The position numbers and the translations under genes were made by a program. A stretch of DNA of 64,000 bases from Episyrphus balteatus (lineage: Eukaryota; Arthropoda; Insecta; Diptera; Syrphidae): contig NC_079136.1 in NCBI RefSeq assembly GCF_945859705.1, positions 116,247,028 to 116,311,027 of the forward strand. The letters are read 5' to 3'. Each line of letters opens with the position of its first letter. The first letter of the stretch is position 1. Under the pieces are notes generated by a model. That model did no database searches, had not been told where the DNA came from, and was given only the letters and a program-made list of their open reading frames with translations. Of this stretch, positions 44,738 to 57,943 are shown piece by piece.

Positions 44738-45209
44738 GCGTCAAGTAAGTAGAAGTTTTTTTCTTAATATAATTGAGTTTGGAAATTTAATTTCAGAAGC
44801 AAAACTTGTCTGGATGGAAAACAAAGAAGAAAATGAAAAAATAAAATGTAATAGGTAACACAAAAAAAAAAAAATGAAAAAAAAATATTTTTTTTTTCTT
44901 TATTCTATTTGGGATATACCTCGTTTAGACTTTCACAATCCTTCCACAAGTCTGCTCCGAGCTTCTAAATAAAATTAAAAGCCTGTAGCAGTAATACAGA
45001 TTTTTAAATCTTGAATGTTGCTTGTTTCTATAAGGCATTAAACACATGTTTTGAGTCTCTCTAATCAACTTGCATATGACTTTTCTAAAGCCTATCAAGC
45101 TTCTCGGGTGGGCCAAAAGGGCTTCTCTATGGTCGTATACAAGCAATATTTCTAAAATCGAAACAGCTTCCTTAGACCCTTGTGGAAGTAAAATTGTTAG
45201 TTGGGCAAA

Positions 45210-46153
45210 ACACTTATTGAAAAAAAAACTAATTTGCTATTGAAAGATTGACATTTAATCTAAAATATGGTCTAGCCACATTTTTATTTTTTGAATTTTT
45301 TTCATACCTTATTTTAATATTTCATTAACAGTTTTTGCAAAATAATACAAAACAACTTTTTTCTTGCATAGTTTATGAGAAACTGAAGTGGAAAACACAT
45401 ATGATATATATGTCAATTTAAAGGTAATGAATAAAATTAGAATATGGTCTGAGCGGATTTTTCATTTTTGGCCTTATTTTTGAATAATCATTTCATGGAA
45501 GACATCAAAATTGCTCATTATCCAATGCATTTTTAAATGTGTAGTTCTATGAAAAAAGCAATATAATTTTCCCCAAATGACAAAATACCTTCTTTAATTA
45601 TTGATCCAACAAAAAAAAATTAATCAAAAATCTACTAATTACCACCAGGGTTGTTTTTTCGAAGATACCTCTTTTTTTGTTGGAAGTTGGAACATAAACA
45701 AGTTGGAAGTAAGAAGATACAAAAAAAGAAGTATGACGATAGAAGAATGTAGAATGCGAAAAGTGATAGGTGGATAAAAGGGTTATTTTTGTTTTCAATA
45801 ACAATGCGGATCTGCGGATGTTAGACAGAGACATGGATGTACATAGATACATAGATTTTTATATTGATATGGTGTTTGTGGACGAAAAATGGTTTAAAAT
45901 TTTTTTTAAAAAATCAATAAAAAATGTTGTGTATATTTTCTTTTATTTAAAAATAGTCAATTTTTTCAAATTAAATTCGTAAAAATCTTAAAATTAATCG
46001 TTAAAAAACACGATTTTTGACATTTATCACTTTCCACAAATTTGTTTGTGGGCAGAGCTCCTCGAGAGCTCCTCTAAAACTTTCCATATTTATCATGTTT
46101 TCATACTAACTTCTTAATGTCCAAAATGCCTTGTGGAATATATTTGTGGAACA
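45210..46153. other. Non-coding DNA with a fragment of the long repeat
   Basis: About 45945-46050 matches the right part of the long dispersed repeat (AAATTAAATTCGT near the start, TTTGTTTGTGGGCA at the end). The rest shows no gene or repeat end. Confidence 0.45.
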
Positions 46154-46365
46154 TACAGGGTGTCCCAAAAGTCAACGTCGAAACGAAAATGGTAGATAGG
46201 GTAGGTGGTGACTGTTATCTGAAAAATTATAAAAAAAATCGCAGCCATATATTTTGGAATTTATGAGCATTCGAAAAAAAATCGAAAAAATGGTCACCTT
46301 GTGACGGTCTTTCATGTGCCGTGACTACAAAATCTTAAGTTTTGTCAATTTTTTCTTTTGCTACG

Positions 46366-47291
46366 CAGTGGCGTACGTTGAGTCGCCGGGGCCCCGGGGT
46401 AAGACTAAATTTTGGGGCCCCTTTGATATTTGGGGGCCCCTTAGTTACAAAAAAAATTACGTATACGCCTTACGTTTTTTTTTTGTATGGCTTATTTATT
46501 TTAAGGTTTATTTTAGTGTTTTAATATGTTCGTAATGCACTTCGCTATACCTACTTCAAATGTCTCTCATAAAAGTAGTAAACACTTGTACTAGGGGCCT
46601 CCAAAATTAAATATTTAGAGACCCCTAAAATAAAAATTTTTTAGCTAAGAATTGATAGTTCTTGGGGCCTCTGTTCTGAAGTAATAAATACATATTTTAT
46701 TTTCCATCATCAGACATAATTTTTTTTATTTTGGGACCTCTGAAAAATTATTTTTAGAGTGCTTAGAGGCCCCTAAAATATAATATAATTTTTTGGAGCC
46801 AAGAATTAATAGGTATTGGGGCCTCTGTTCTGAAGTAATATTCGGAATGCCACCAATAACTTAATGTTTTTATTTTGGGCCCTTATGTATTTATGTTGGG
46901 GCCCCTGAATTTATATTTAATTTTCCATTTGATTGTTTTGAACCACTTTTGAGGATCCTCAAATAATATTTTGTATTATTTGTGGTGGCAAAGATTTTTC
47001 AAGTAATATTTTTTGGGGCCCTAAGATAAAATTATAATTTTTCTTTTAAAAAAGCAGTTTATTTTGTTGGGGCCCCTGGGGTAACCTTTTTTTAAAATCA
47101 ATATACATATATTGTGTGGCTACCAATGCATTAAACATTACACTGAATGACATAATTTGTCTCCCTGGTTACTTTGTAACTCAATTTATGCTAACAGTTT
47201 CCTTCTCTGCATTGTCTCCAGTGGGGGCCCTGGGGTCGGTCGGGGGCCTCGGGGCACCGCCCCGCTTGCCCCAAGGGAGTGTACGCCCCTG
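46366..47291. mobile_element. 926-bp hAT-type element, GGGGCCCC-rich, 8-bp TSD
   Basis: Left end CAGTGGCGTACG, right end in reverse CAGGGGCGTACA. A perfect 8-bp duplication TTGCTACG lies at 46358-46365 and 47292-47299. The interior repeats GGGGCCCCT and GGGGCCTCTG phrases at irregular intervals. No transposase, so non-autonomous. The 72-residue frame at 47116 is a chance opening through the GC-rich end. Confidence 0.88.
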
Positions 47292-47877
47292 TTGCTACGG
47301 CACCTTAAATAACCCTGCTAACAAGTGCATTTAAAAATTTTAACTCAGCTGCATCAGTTTTAAAGCAAATTTCACTTCTTTTCGCAACTAAGTAGTCAAA
47401 AATTTTACATGATCCTAATTCAATGAACCGTAGTGTAAAAAAAATGCACTACTATATTTTTGTAAGTTGCCTCAAAAGTTGGCGTGTTCAATTCTCTTTT
47501 CAAAATAGTATAACATTGTTGAGAATATTCCATGTTCCATAAATAACGGAAATAAAAATGTTTTTCTTAAAAAATCCGACTTTTTTTTAAAGTAATTTTT
47601 CCATATTATTTAATTTTTGTACCCTTTCAGAACTGAATTAGCATTTTTAGAAGAAATAAGGTGCTGATATTTTAAAAGATAAACAAGCTTAAATATTACT
47701 CTCAAGGTAATAGTTGGTAGACTATACGTTTAAGCATAGTTTTATGAATGAAAATATTAGAAAAACATATCCTTTCGGTCTTTTGACCGAAAAAAAATCT
47801 CGAATACGCATAACTTCCAAACTATATGGCTGCGATTTTTTTTATTATATTTCTGATAACAATTACCACCCACCCTA

Positions 47878-48096
47878 CACTGAGGGAAAAGCCACCATAA
47901 AACAACGTAAGATCAATGAATACCACATTGATTTAATTAATATTCGGAATGATTTTAAGTTGAAGATGAACATTTTAAAATCAACGTGGAAATAAGGTTA
48001 ATTTTTTGTGGTTTTCTATTTCAAAGCAACATACTTCAAAGTAGTTAATCTTTAAAACAAAGACGTTTCAACTTCAATTTATTTTTTCCCTCAGTG
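47878..48096. mobile_element. 219-bp MITE with CACTGAGGGAAAA ends, TA TSD
   Basis: CACTGAGGGAAAA at the left is matched by TTTTCCCTCAGTG at the right, with TA on both sides (47876-47877 and 48097-48098). The element at 59768-60427 reads straight through this point, supporting an insertion here. Size, ends and TA duplication fit a mariner-type MITE. Confidence 0.82.
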
Positions 48097-48178
48097 TATC
48101 CACCGTTTTCGTTTCGACGTTGACTTTTTGGACACCCTGTATGTATGTGGATGAAACGAAAATACGCGAAAACATATA

Positions 48179-49074
48179 GGGGAAGTGGGGGCAAGACCAC
48201 CCACTTAGTGTTTGACTGTCTTAAAAACCAATAAAAAACATCTTTTAAATAGAATAAAGTTTTTATTCATTAAGTTTAATGTTTTTTGCAGAAACTCTCA
48301 TTATTATAAAAAAAAAAACAATACTGAACAAAAGATAATACGTTTTGAAAAAACATTAAACATAAAACCGTCTTGCCCCCACATGGGGGTAAGACCGCCC
48401 TATCAAATTTTGTTGGTAGAAAACCCGTTTCTATTGTTTTACATGCAGCCTATTTTTAATAATAACACAATTATGCTATATTTTCATTAGTTCTCACTCC
48501 AGCACAAGATTTTTGGTACCATTTGGTACACATTTTGCACTAAATCCAACAATACTTTGGATTGGATCAAGAAAACAATTGCAGATAGAAGGTACAAATA
48601 CAATCTGCAAAGTCCACTTCATCAGAATCATCAATTACAGTATTGTTTGGCGCCTGTTGCTTAACTCTTTGGAAGATTTAACGGTGAACTTCTTTTTTCA
48701 CTTTGTTTAAGCTACCAGAGCCTCCAATTTCGCCCATGGGCGGTCTTGCCCCAGTCATATCATATTTGATGTTCTGTATTATTTTTTTTTTTTAATTTAT
48801 CTTTATGACTCCTTCTTTCTTTTTAATATTCACTTTCTATTACAAAAAAAAAAAAAAGGAAAAGTTAAAAATTTTAATTATTTCAGTGTCAAAAATACGA
48901 CTGACTTTTCACATGAACGATAACAATTTGATGAAAAATCACAAAATTTACCGTAACTCTTCGTACCAAAGGGCACCCATTTTAATATGCAAGTGTTTCC
49001 AATTTTACTTTTTTTCATACAACATAGTACAAAAACCGTCTTGCCCCCATAGGCTGTCTTGCCCCCACTTCCCC
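48179..49074. mobile_element. 896-bp element with GGGGAAGTGGGGGCAAGAC ends
   Basis: The two ends are perfect inverted copies of GGGGAAGTGGGGGCAAGAC and are flanked by TA (48177-48178, 49075-49076). The CAAGAC-type block recurs inside: GTCTTGCCCCCACATGGGGG (48371), GGCGGTCTTGCCCC (48739) and CCGTCTTGCCCCCATAGG (49037). Ends and TA duplication point to the Tc1/mariner/pogo group. The interior encodes nothing recognisable. It starts only about 40 bases after the previous foldback ends. Confidence 0.75.
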
Positions 49075-49076
49075 TA

Positions 49077-51285
49077 CATGTACATAAATTAAACCTAAAA
49101 TTTCAAAAAAATTAAGTACGATGAACATTTCCATGAGAAGAGTCTCTAATGCCACCCCCCCCCCTTCTAGATAGAAAATCTAGCTAATATTAAAAAAAAT
49201 AAAAACTCCTAACTTTAAAAGTGTTACATTTTGTCCAAACTCTTTGTAACTAAATCCGAAAATAAACAGAAAATGTTGTCTTCTTATGTTTTTCAGAAAA
49301 CCATAATCCACAAACAAAGTAATAACTTTCTGTGTACGTGAGTAAAATAAACTAATCGTTTGTATTCCCTAGAATACTTTACAATTCACTCTTTCTCTAC
49401 TCAGTTTTTAGTTAGAATATTTGGAATTCAAATCATTGCATGTGCTCAAACTCAAGTCAAAAACTCATTAAACTCGATTATCATATTAAAATCTCTTAAA
49501 CTCGCACTATCCAATACCACTTTACTCATTCACATCCCAACAATCATATTCATTGAAGGATTCGTTTTCGAAAAGTTCCCTTAAAAATCCTGCATGTAGT
49601 TACTCAAGTTCAAGTTTTTATATGCTTTTTTGTTAATATATCTCTTCTATAGAAGATTCACATAATACACATCCAAGACTGACGACGACGACTACTTTTG
49701 ATCGAGATAAAGTTTTCTTTCCATCTGTTAGTAATACATATTAAAATCTTAATGTATCACATTGGGAGCTAAACAATAAAATATAAACGAAAGAACCATT
49801 TTTGCCATTAGCCAGTACATATTACGAAACGTGCACAAATATAGTAAACTCCTTGAAGGGAAATAACCCTAACAACAATGTGTGTGTCTTCTTTGCTCTA
49901 CACCACTCTGCCCGCTCTTAGACGGTCGCTATATCAGCATAATAGAAAAACCATACGAAACAGACACAAATAGAAGAAGTAGTTGTAACAAAACCATAGA
50001 ATGTGGTTTCAAGTTGTACACAAGGTTGAGTGATGTGTCCTGTACTTTTTATTTTTTTTTTTTTTCGTTTTGTTTTTTTCTTCTTTTAGATGGCTTCAAA
50101 GTTAATGCAATATTCTGCACGAGAGAATATTCAAAAAGAAAAAAAAAAAAATGAAATAGAAAGCAGGGGTGTTAAACTTTTGGACCGCATTCAAATGAAA
50201 CCGGAGTGAACAAAAGGGGTTCAGTATCTGCTCAACAGAGGGAGTAAGAGTTAATGGTGGCGAAAGTAATTTAAATTCACTTTTTGTTGTTAATTTTTTT
50301 TTTTTTTGTATTTTGGAAGCAAATAGATAAGAGTGTAGATGGCAAAGAAGTGTGGGATTGTTTGTTTTTTCCTCATCGTCGTCATCATCGTCGTGTCGGT
50401 CGTCTTCCTAAGGAAACACCTCTGGGCTCTGCAAACAGATACGACGACACTTCCTAAACACTCAACCCCCACTCTGTGTCGTTTGTTTTGGCTTGTCTAC
50501 TTGACAGACAACATTGGAGCTATTTAGAGAGAAACAAAAATGGAAGCATATCTCTCAACCAGGCCAGGACTAGAACCAGGACAGCATTCTGAAGGAGTAG
50601 GGGGAGTAAAATTTATACCGAACACACATCGAAAACTGGAAATAAAGTCCTAAGCCACAACTAATGTTTATGCATAGGTGTGCAGGATGTGGCAGGAACT
50701 ATCAATGGTGGTGGTGGTGGTAAAAACACGGGTGCAAGAGAGTGCATCAGAGCTCTGCTGGACACATGGAGGTTCATACTCTTATGCAATTCGTTGAGTG
50801 GTCATGTGTGGTTTTGTTTCTTATATTTTACTTTTTTTTTTTTTTTTTAATTTTGCGATTTTTTTTTCTGTTGTAGGAATTTGTGTGTATGTTTAGAAGT
50901 GGGTATAGAGCTGATAACTGGAGTCTGTATCCTGAACTTCCACCCGCATATCGTGTGGTTATTGCGGTAGTGGTTCCTTTTTGTATAGAGAGCGAAACAG
51001 ACACACACACACCAGAGAGACGTATGGAAATCGAGTGAATTTATATTCAGTTTTAAGTGATTTTTAACCAAAACTGAATGAGAAGGTGGTGGGATATATT
51101 TGTGTAGTGTATATGTGTTGTTTTATTGCTCTGTGGCATAATTGCGGAGGTTTATTTTTAGTGTGGTTTGACGTCAATAAATGAGTATTTTTTTTTTTGT
51201 GTAGAGAATTGACTAAAGAATTTGATTAGAATTTTATGTTTAATAGAAACTTTATTTAAATGGTCAAAACTTCGTTAATATGCAT
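49077..51285. other. Non-coding DNA, no gene recognised
   Basis: Mixed sequence with a poly(C) run at 49155-49164 and several T-runs. Frames at 49360, 49882 and 50339 show no domain. No repeat ends found. Confidence 0.4.
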
Positions 51286-51289
51286 CTTT

Positions 51290-54200
51290 GATGACCAAAA
51301 CTTGCAAATTTCAAAATTTTCTAGCAAAAAAGAGGTTGTCTGTATGATTTTACGTGATAACGTCGGTCGTCAAAAAACAGGTTGTGTGCTTTTGTTTAAA
51401 ATGAGTCAATTGAAGCGTTTACTTATTTCAAACAATCATAATTTACAAGAAAAAGCTAAAAAAAAAAATACCTTTTTTCTTTTCTCATTATATTAACTTT
51501 TTTTATTTTAAAAGCTCACAAAAAAAATTATACCATTAAAAAGCCAAATATTTCTTCTAAATAATAAAACCATTTTTAAATTTTTACAATGAGCAAAATG
51601 TATTAAAATAATTTATTTAAAACAATCATTTTCATCAAAAAAAGCAAAGAAAACATGTAAATGTATCTTCTCACGCTATTAAATCCATTTTTTTTAACAA
51701 TCTATAAAACACCATCTGAAAGCTTATTGTCTTAGCTAAAAATATATATATAGATCAAGTCTATGAGACATCTACAAAAAGAGCTAGAATTTTTTAAACT
51801 CGATGAAATTTCATCAAAAAAAGCAAAAAAACATTTATTTTTATGTTCTCATGCTATTAAATGAATTTTTTCCCTAACAACCTATAAAAAATGTTAGACC
51901 ATGTGAAAGCTTATTGTTTCACCTTTCAAATGACGTATCAATCTCAAAGATACCTACAAGAGAAGTTAGAATTTTTTAAAGTCAACCATGTGGAATTTCC
52001 AGACTGAGATTACGGTACTTCCCACATTGGTGGCTGTTCATGGCGCAACAGGCAACAGATCTCCACTGGTGGTATGATGTTTTTCGCAAGTTTCTTGATT
52101 TAACATTGTGTGGCTTGTAGTTAGTCTAGCGTTATGTTTGATATACCAATTGAAAGCTAATTGTATCAGGATGCTCATAAATGTTTAATCAAATTTCTAT
52201 CTGCTCTTGGTAAAAAGTTATAACCTGTTGAATTCTAAAATTTTATTTTACCGTTATGTCAAAATTGTGTTCACGAAAATGATTGAAATTTCGCACACAT
52301 ATAGTCGTAGTCATAATCTATCATTACTCCATATACAGGGTGTCCCAAAAGTAATGGATCAAACGAAATATGCTGATAGGCCAACTTAAGGGCTCTCAGA
52401 ATTTGGTAACTTGTTCATCCCAAATCCTTACGGTTTTCGATTTAATGCATTTTTTGTGAAATTTCGAAAAATGCCGACTTTGCATCAGTATTTTGCTTCC
52501 TCCGCTCATAATTGATTTTTGTTTTTTACAATTCTTCCACTAAAACGTTGCCTAATAATAGGAAATAATTAATTAATCAAAATATTTTTTATTTCATACG
52601 CCATCTTGCTGCAAATTAATTAACAGTTTCATGTTTTATAAAAACTCAATTTCTTACTTTTATTTCAGAGCAGCACTCCGAAAAAAATTTGCATGGTGTG
52701 ATACTGGTTTATTATTTTAAAAACTTGCCGTGTTATTGCAGTTTCCAAAAATGTATAAAAATTTCCAAAGTTGAAATTGGAACGAAAGATATTACAATTT
52801 AAATGTAACAAAACAGGGCTTTTCAGAGAAAAATAACAAAGAAAAATAAACACATTTTCTCGACTGTAGTTTGTTTATTTCTTTTTGAATAAAAGTCTCG
52901 ACTTTTGTTTGTTATTTTTCTCTGAAAAGCCCTGTTTTGTTACATTTAAATTGTAATATCTTTCGTTCCAATTTCAACTTTGGAAATTTTTATACATTTT
53001 TGGAAACTGCAATAACACGGCAAGTTTTTAAAATAATAAACCAGTATCACACCATGCAAATTTTTTTCGGGATGCTGCTCTGAAATAAAAGTAAGAAATT
53101 GAGTTTTTATAAAACATGAAACTGTTAATTAATTTGCAGCAAGATGGCGTATGAAATAAAAAATATTTTGATTAATTAATTATTTCCTGTTATTAGGCAA
53201 CGTTTTAATGGAAGAATTGTAAAAAACAAAAATCAATTATGAGCGGAGGAAGCAAAATACTGATGCAAAGTCGGCATTTTTCGAAATTTCACAAAAAATG
53301 CATTAAATCGAAAACCGTAAGGATTTGGGATGAACAAGTTACCAAATTCTGAGAGCCCTTAAGTTGGCCTATCAGCATATTTCGTTTGATCCATTACTTT
53401 TGGGACACCCTGTATAACATTCCTCTATCTATTAAAGAAAAAAAGGTAAAAATAAAAAACGATGAAAATCGGTTAAAAACGTCAAAAAAAACCTGTTTTT
53501 TTAAAACTTATTTTTCTCCGTATTCAGTCAAAACTCTTTTAACGATTCCAATTTTTTTTGCACATGTATGCGCATTTATCAGCCCTACATGTCCCATATA
53601 ACTTGAGATTTTTTGAACGCTCCAAAAAAAAGCCAATAATCAAAAACTACCCAAAAATACCCCTAAAAAAGTAGGTATTTTTCAAAAATTCATATTTCGA
53701 AACGCAGAGTGTTGGAAAAAAATCCGTATAAGACTCCTAATTTTTTTTTTCTTTCATCTTTCACCTGGCACCTTTAGAATTGTCAAAAAAAATTTCCCCT
53801 ACCCATAATCAACATTTTGTCATACCCACAACACCTGATCAATGTTCAAACAAAACGTTATAGCGGAGTTCCAGAATTTTTTAGAATTTTTTTTTTAAAT
53901 GCAGTTATCCTTAAATCAGTCTCCTCTATCTATAACAAAAAGAATCAACTCTATACGACCACTCGTTTAGATTTTAGCCCAAATTTCATCTTTCCGTTTT
54001 ACCCCTGTTTACCCTATTAAATGACGGAATTTTTAAAAATCCTTTATTTGGATTAGGCTTTAGATTATATTATCTTTCAAATAAGCTTTAGGAGATTTTT
54101 GTATCTCTAATAGTTTATTTTTAATTTTGAATTTAAATTTTTTGCCGGACTGCGAAAGTGCAGAAAATGGCGTCACTTTTTTGTGGTGGCTGCCATGGTT

Positions 54201-55110
54201 CATCGATTTATAAGACGTTATCACGTCAAAAAAAATTACAAAAATAAAGATCAATGGGAAAATGAGATAACAAGATTCATTATCAATTATTAAAAAAAAA
54301 AAATTAAAAAAAAAAAAAAAATAACAAAAGAAAAAATAAATTAAAAAATTAAAAACCAAATAAAAAAAAATAATAATGTTTTTGAAAGTTTAAAATTCGA
54401 TATTTTAAGAACTTTTAAAATAGGTATCACAAAAAAAGTGTTTTTTGAAATATTAAGATTCGATATTAAAGCAATTTTGATACAAGATTCAGAAGGTCAA
54501 AGTCCATTAGAAAAGCATAATTTAGTTTCTATAAACAAAACTGGCTGGCGATCTTAAAAAATGGTTTGTTTTTTTTTCAATTTTTCTGAATATTTTAAAA
54601 ATTAAAGTTTAATTCACCTACATAGTATTCAATTAATGTTTTAATCTAAGACAGCTAATGCCAAACTTTTCAAAAATCAAAATTTTCTTATGTAACTTTT
54701 TTGATTGAAAAATAGGCATTAAATTTGTCAAACATTTGTCCAATTAATCAATATTTTGCTTAACAAACATTTAAAGTAGGTAAAACACATTGAAAATAAG
54801 CTTTAACCAAGATTTTTTAAAATCTAAAAATAAAAAAAAAAAACACATTTTTGCAATTTTATCACTGTTTTTGAGGTTATTTAAAAAAATAATTTCAGAA
54901 GAAGTTGTAGATCTTTATACATACAATCAGAACTTTTGTTTTCGACTTTTTTCAATAAGAGGTTTTGACAGAAATCGTGAGAAAATACGAATAAATACAT
55001 TTTTGACACCCACCCAACTTTTTCAACCACCCACCCCCCTATTCCTTAATTTATTATTCCTATTTCATATGTATACCATTTATACTAAATTTTCACAGAT
55101 CCTTTAACTG
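51290..55110 (+). mobile_element. Long dispersed non-coding repeat, copy 2
   Basis: Collinear with 30640-36240 (see copy 1 for landmarks), but without the gypsy insertion and with only about two of the internal tandem units. It is interrupted by the palindrome at 52336-53412. Many stretches of 50 or more bases look identical between the copies, so they separated recently or have been converted. Confidence 0.75.
52336..53412. mobile_element. 1.08-kb near-perfect foldback element, TA TSD, empty site known
   Basis: The element opens with CAGGGTGTCCCAAAAGTAAT and closes with its reverse complement. The whole length is a palindrome with arms of about 510 bases and a loop of about 50 bases near 52874. 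TA flanks it (52334-52335, 53413-53414). In long-repeat copy 1 the same site (about 32011-32012) reads CTCCATATATAACATTCC with no insertion and a single TA. No protein frame; a transcript would form one long double-stranded hairpin. Confidence 0.92.
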
Positions 55111-57943
55111 ATGAAATTTCATTCAAATGATAAAGCAAACGATTTGTTGGTCACTGGGGCGTATGCTTAACATTTTTTTTTTACGAATTTTGTGTTTCTT
55201 AATACTGAAAACATGATATCGTTTAGATTAATTAAAATTGTTTCAAACGAAAAATACAGTTTTTATACAAATAAAATGGATAAAAAACCAAAACAAATTA
55301 ATACTTGTTTCAAATTTTGATTATTAATATATTTGAAAAATAAGTTTTCTTAATTCTGAAGCATGGTGTTCAAAAACAAGTTGAATTGTTTTCATATTAC
55401 TCGTATATCAATCAATTGCGCAAATCGAATAAAATCAAAAAACTTTTTCAATGAATTTCTGTACATCACTTCACAAAAAAGAAAATAAAACAAATCATCC
55501 CATCAAACAAATTCATATTTCAATTTACATACAAAATAAGATTATATAATAAAATTTCCACGATTTCCTTTTCTGTTATATTTCTTTTTTCAACAATCCA
55601 CACAGAATCTAACTAAAATAAACAAACAAATAAAAACAGAAGAAAAAAAATACAAAAAGAAAGAAAGAAACAAAATTAAAACGACAATAATTTCAATTGA
55701 AAACCGCTTACCTTTGATTTAGTGGCAAAAAGAATCTTCCTTATTTAGTAGTTTCATCTTTTATTCCTGTTAAAAAAAAAAAAATAAATTCCTATACATC
55801 TTGGCCAAGGAAACAAATTTTCTCATCCTTTTCCTCAATAAAACCAAAAAAGAATTTCCACAAAAAAAGAAAAGAAGAAGAAAAAAAAAATCAACAACGT
55901 AAACGAAAAATTCATTGAAAATCAACTTTAATTCACCTTAATTCAATTCAATTATACAGTTAAAAGGATAAGCACTTTTCCTGCTACCAGTGCTACCTGT
56001 TTCCTCTTCTTCATCATCAACTTCAACTTCGGTGTTGGTGGGTGGTTGGTGAATTGCTTGGTTTACCAAAAACCAATCCTTACTTTCTCATTTTCTACAC
56101 CATCATCATCATCATCTTCATTGTGTTGTTCGCTGTTGACGTTGAAAAGTCGTCGCCATGTTCACCTCTTCTTCGTTGCTTCGCATCGTTGTAATCGTCG
56201 TCGCCAAACAAGAACGCTGGCTGCTGCTACATATATAAGGGACTTACATAGTTTATTATCCTTAAACCATGGAAAATGACTTCCTTTCGTGTATTTTCTA
56301 TATTCTTTGGCTCTTTAAATATTATCTGATCCCGTGGGCAACGAATTCACCTTTCTTCCGGCATTATAAAGTATTCACTCTTTTCTCATTTTCTCTCAAA
56401 AGCACCAAAGAGCTACCTGCTAGATATATACATAAGGACTTTCAATTCATTCCCTTCTTTTTCTTTTTCTTATTTTTTTTCTGATCAAATATCGGATATC
56501 CGGTAAAACGCTTAGCTGTCTTCAAATGTATCCAGATCCAGCTGCAAAAGTTACTATACCAAAAAGAGTGAGAGAGAGATGGAGTCAGTATAAGTGCTTT
56601 ACCTCCATAATCTTTGCAGAATTCCACTATTTCTATTCATTCACGAAATCATCCACAAAATGACTTCATATCCTATTTTGAATATTATTTTCCATTTGAG
56701 CGACAAAATATAACAAAAAAAAAAAAGAAAGAAGAAAAATCACAAAATAAGGACGAAAAATTTGGTAGAAGAAGAGAAAAAGTTTAAAAGCGATCACCAA
56801 GTGGATTTACCTTCTCCAATATCAAATCAGACGATGAAAAAGGACGAAAATTTGAATGTTTATATGAGGGGGAGAGGGAGGGAATTTCATATTTCCATCA
56901 AGGATATAATGCAAAGAAGTTGCAGAAAAATTTACGATTTAAACAGAAAATATGAGTTGAAGAAAGGAGACGCGTATTTTTCCTACTAGATACTCCTTGA
57001 ACACATAACCTACATGTGTGCCAAATCATCCGTCGCCGCCGTCATCATCATCATCGTCATCGCCATCATCATCATCATTGGCGTCGTCGTCCTTACTCTT
57101 CCTCATCGTCGTCGTCATCGTCTATTTTGATGGAAGAAGATTTCTTTAAATCTCTTCGAATCCTCTATTCCGTAAGTGAATCTGCCGAAGGATTCCAAAG
57201 AAGAAAAATAAAAGAAAAAAAGTTAAAAGGATATAAAAAGTAGATACTCATCCAAAAATAATCTTTGAGTAATAATTTCGTCATAAGTACACAAGGTTTG
57301 AGTTGAAAGTTCAATAAATTTGACAAAAAAATAGAAAAAAACCGTGTAAGCGGTTCAGCAGAAGTAGAAAAGCAGAAGCTCTCTGTGATTTGGTTAGGAT
57401 AAAAAATATTTACACATCAGAAGGTTTGCTTTGATAGCTGATGATGAAGGTTGAGCTTAGACTTCAGGTATTTGGTTTTTTTTTTTTTTTTAATTTTTTT
57501 TTTGAAGATTGTTGAGTGCAACGATGCGATTTATAAAATCAACGATATGAGGTTTTATTTTGAATTTATTGGAATTATTTTATACGATATATGCGAGTAT
57601 CCCTCCTTTAGAGAAATGTACATTATTTCTTTCTTTGTGTGGTGAAATATGAAGATGAATTTAGAAGGTTATGGAGAGATTATTTGATTGAACAATTTGT
57701 AAACGTATATACAAAAATTATTGTTGGAGGAATAAATGCAATTCGGATCGAATTTGAAAAAAAAGATATTGCTTTTTGAAGTATGCAGACGAAATTTCAG
57801 TTTGAAGGACCAGGTTTTTGAAGATACATTTTTAAAATACAATATTCTGTTTTTTTAATGAGCAGAACATTTTAAAATGTTATCTCTTTTTTTTTCAATA
57901 TAAACTATTGAATACCTTAAGAAATGGTGTCCTTTAGAGATAC
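55111..57943. other. Non-coding DNA, no gene recognised
   Basis: At about 55150 is a phrase related to the inverted repeat at 20048 (GGTCACTGGGGCGTATGC). CATC/GTCGTC-type simple repeats lie at 56101-56120 and 57040-57120. The frame at 57016-57243, starting in a His/Arg-rich run, is a product of the simple repeat. Confidence 0.4.

Larger units (their letters stand above)
42277..45205. mobile_element. 2.9-kb unit with 24-bp identical inverted ends
   Basis: 42277-42300 and 45182-45205 are exact reverse complements (CCCAACTAACAATTTTACTT then CCAC), with weaker similarity continuing inward (GAGGTTAAG against AAGGGTCTAAG). No clear target duplication is visible. Inside are a smaller nested element (43157-43992), a tRNA-like relic (44669-44737) and no transposase. 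Related ends are seen in the small palindrome at 32898. The family is unknown. Confidence 0.6.
46156..48139. mobile_element. Tc1/mariner-type foldback element carrying two nested elements
   Basis: Left end CAGGGTGTCCCAAAAGTC, right end in reverse CAGGGTGTCCAAAAAGTC, with similarity continuing through AACGTCGAAACGAAAA and GGTGG. TA flanks both ends (46154-46155, 48140-48141). The same element without the nested pieces is at 59768-60427. Nested inside are a hAT-type element (46366-47291) and a small TA-flanked element (47878-48096). No transposase frame. Confidence 0.8.

Noticed and set aside
48179..49074. GGGGCAAGAC blocks as telomere-like or G-quadruplex array
   Set aside because: The blocks are better explained as inverted ends and internal copies of a TA-flanked DNA element.
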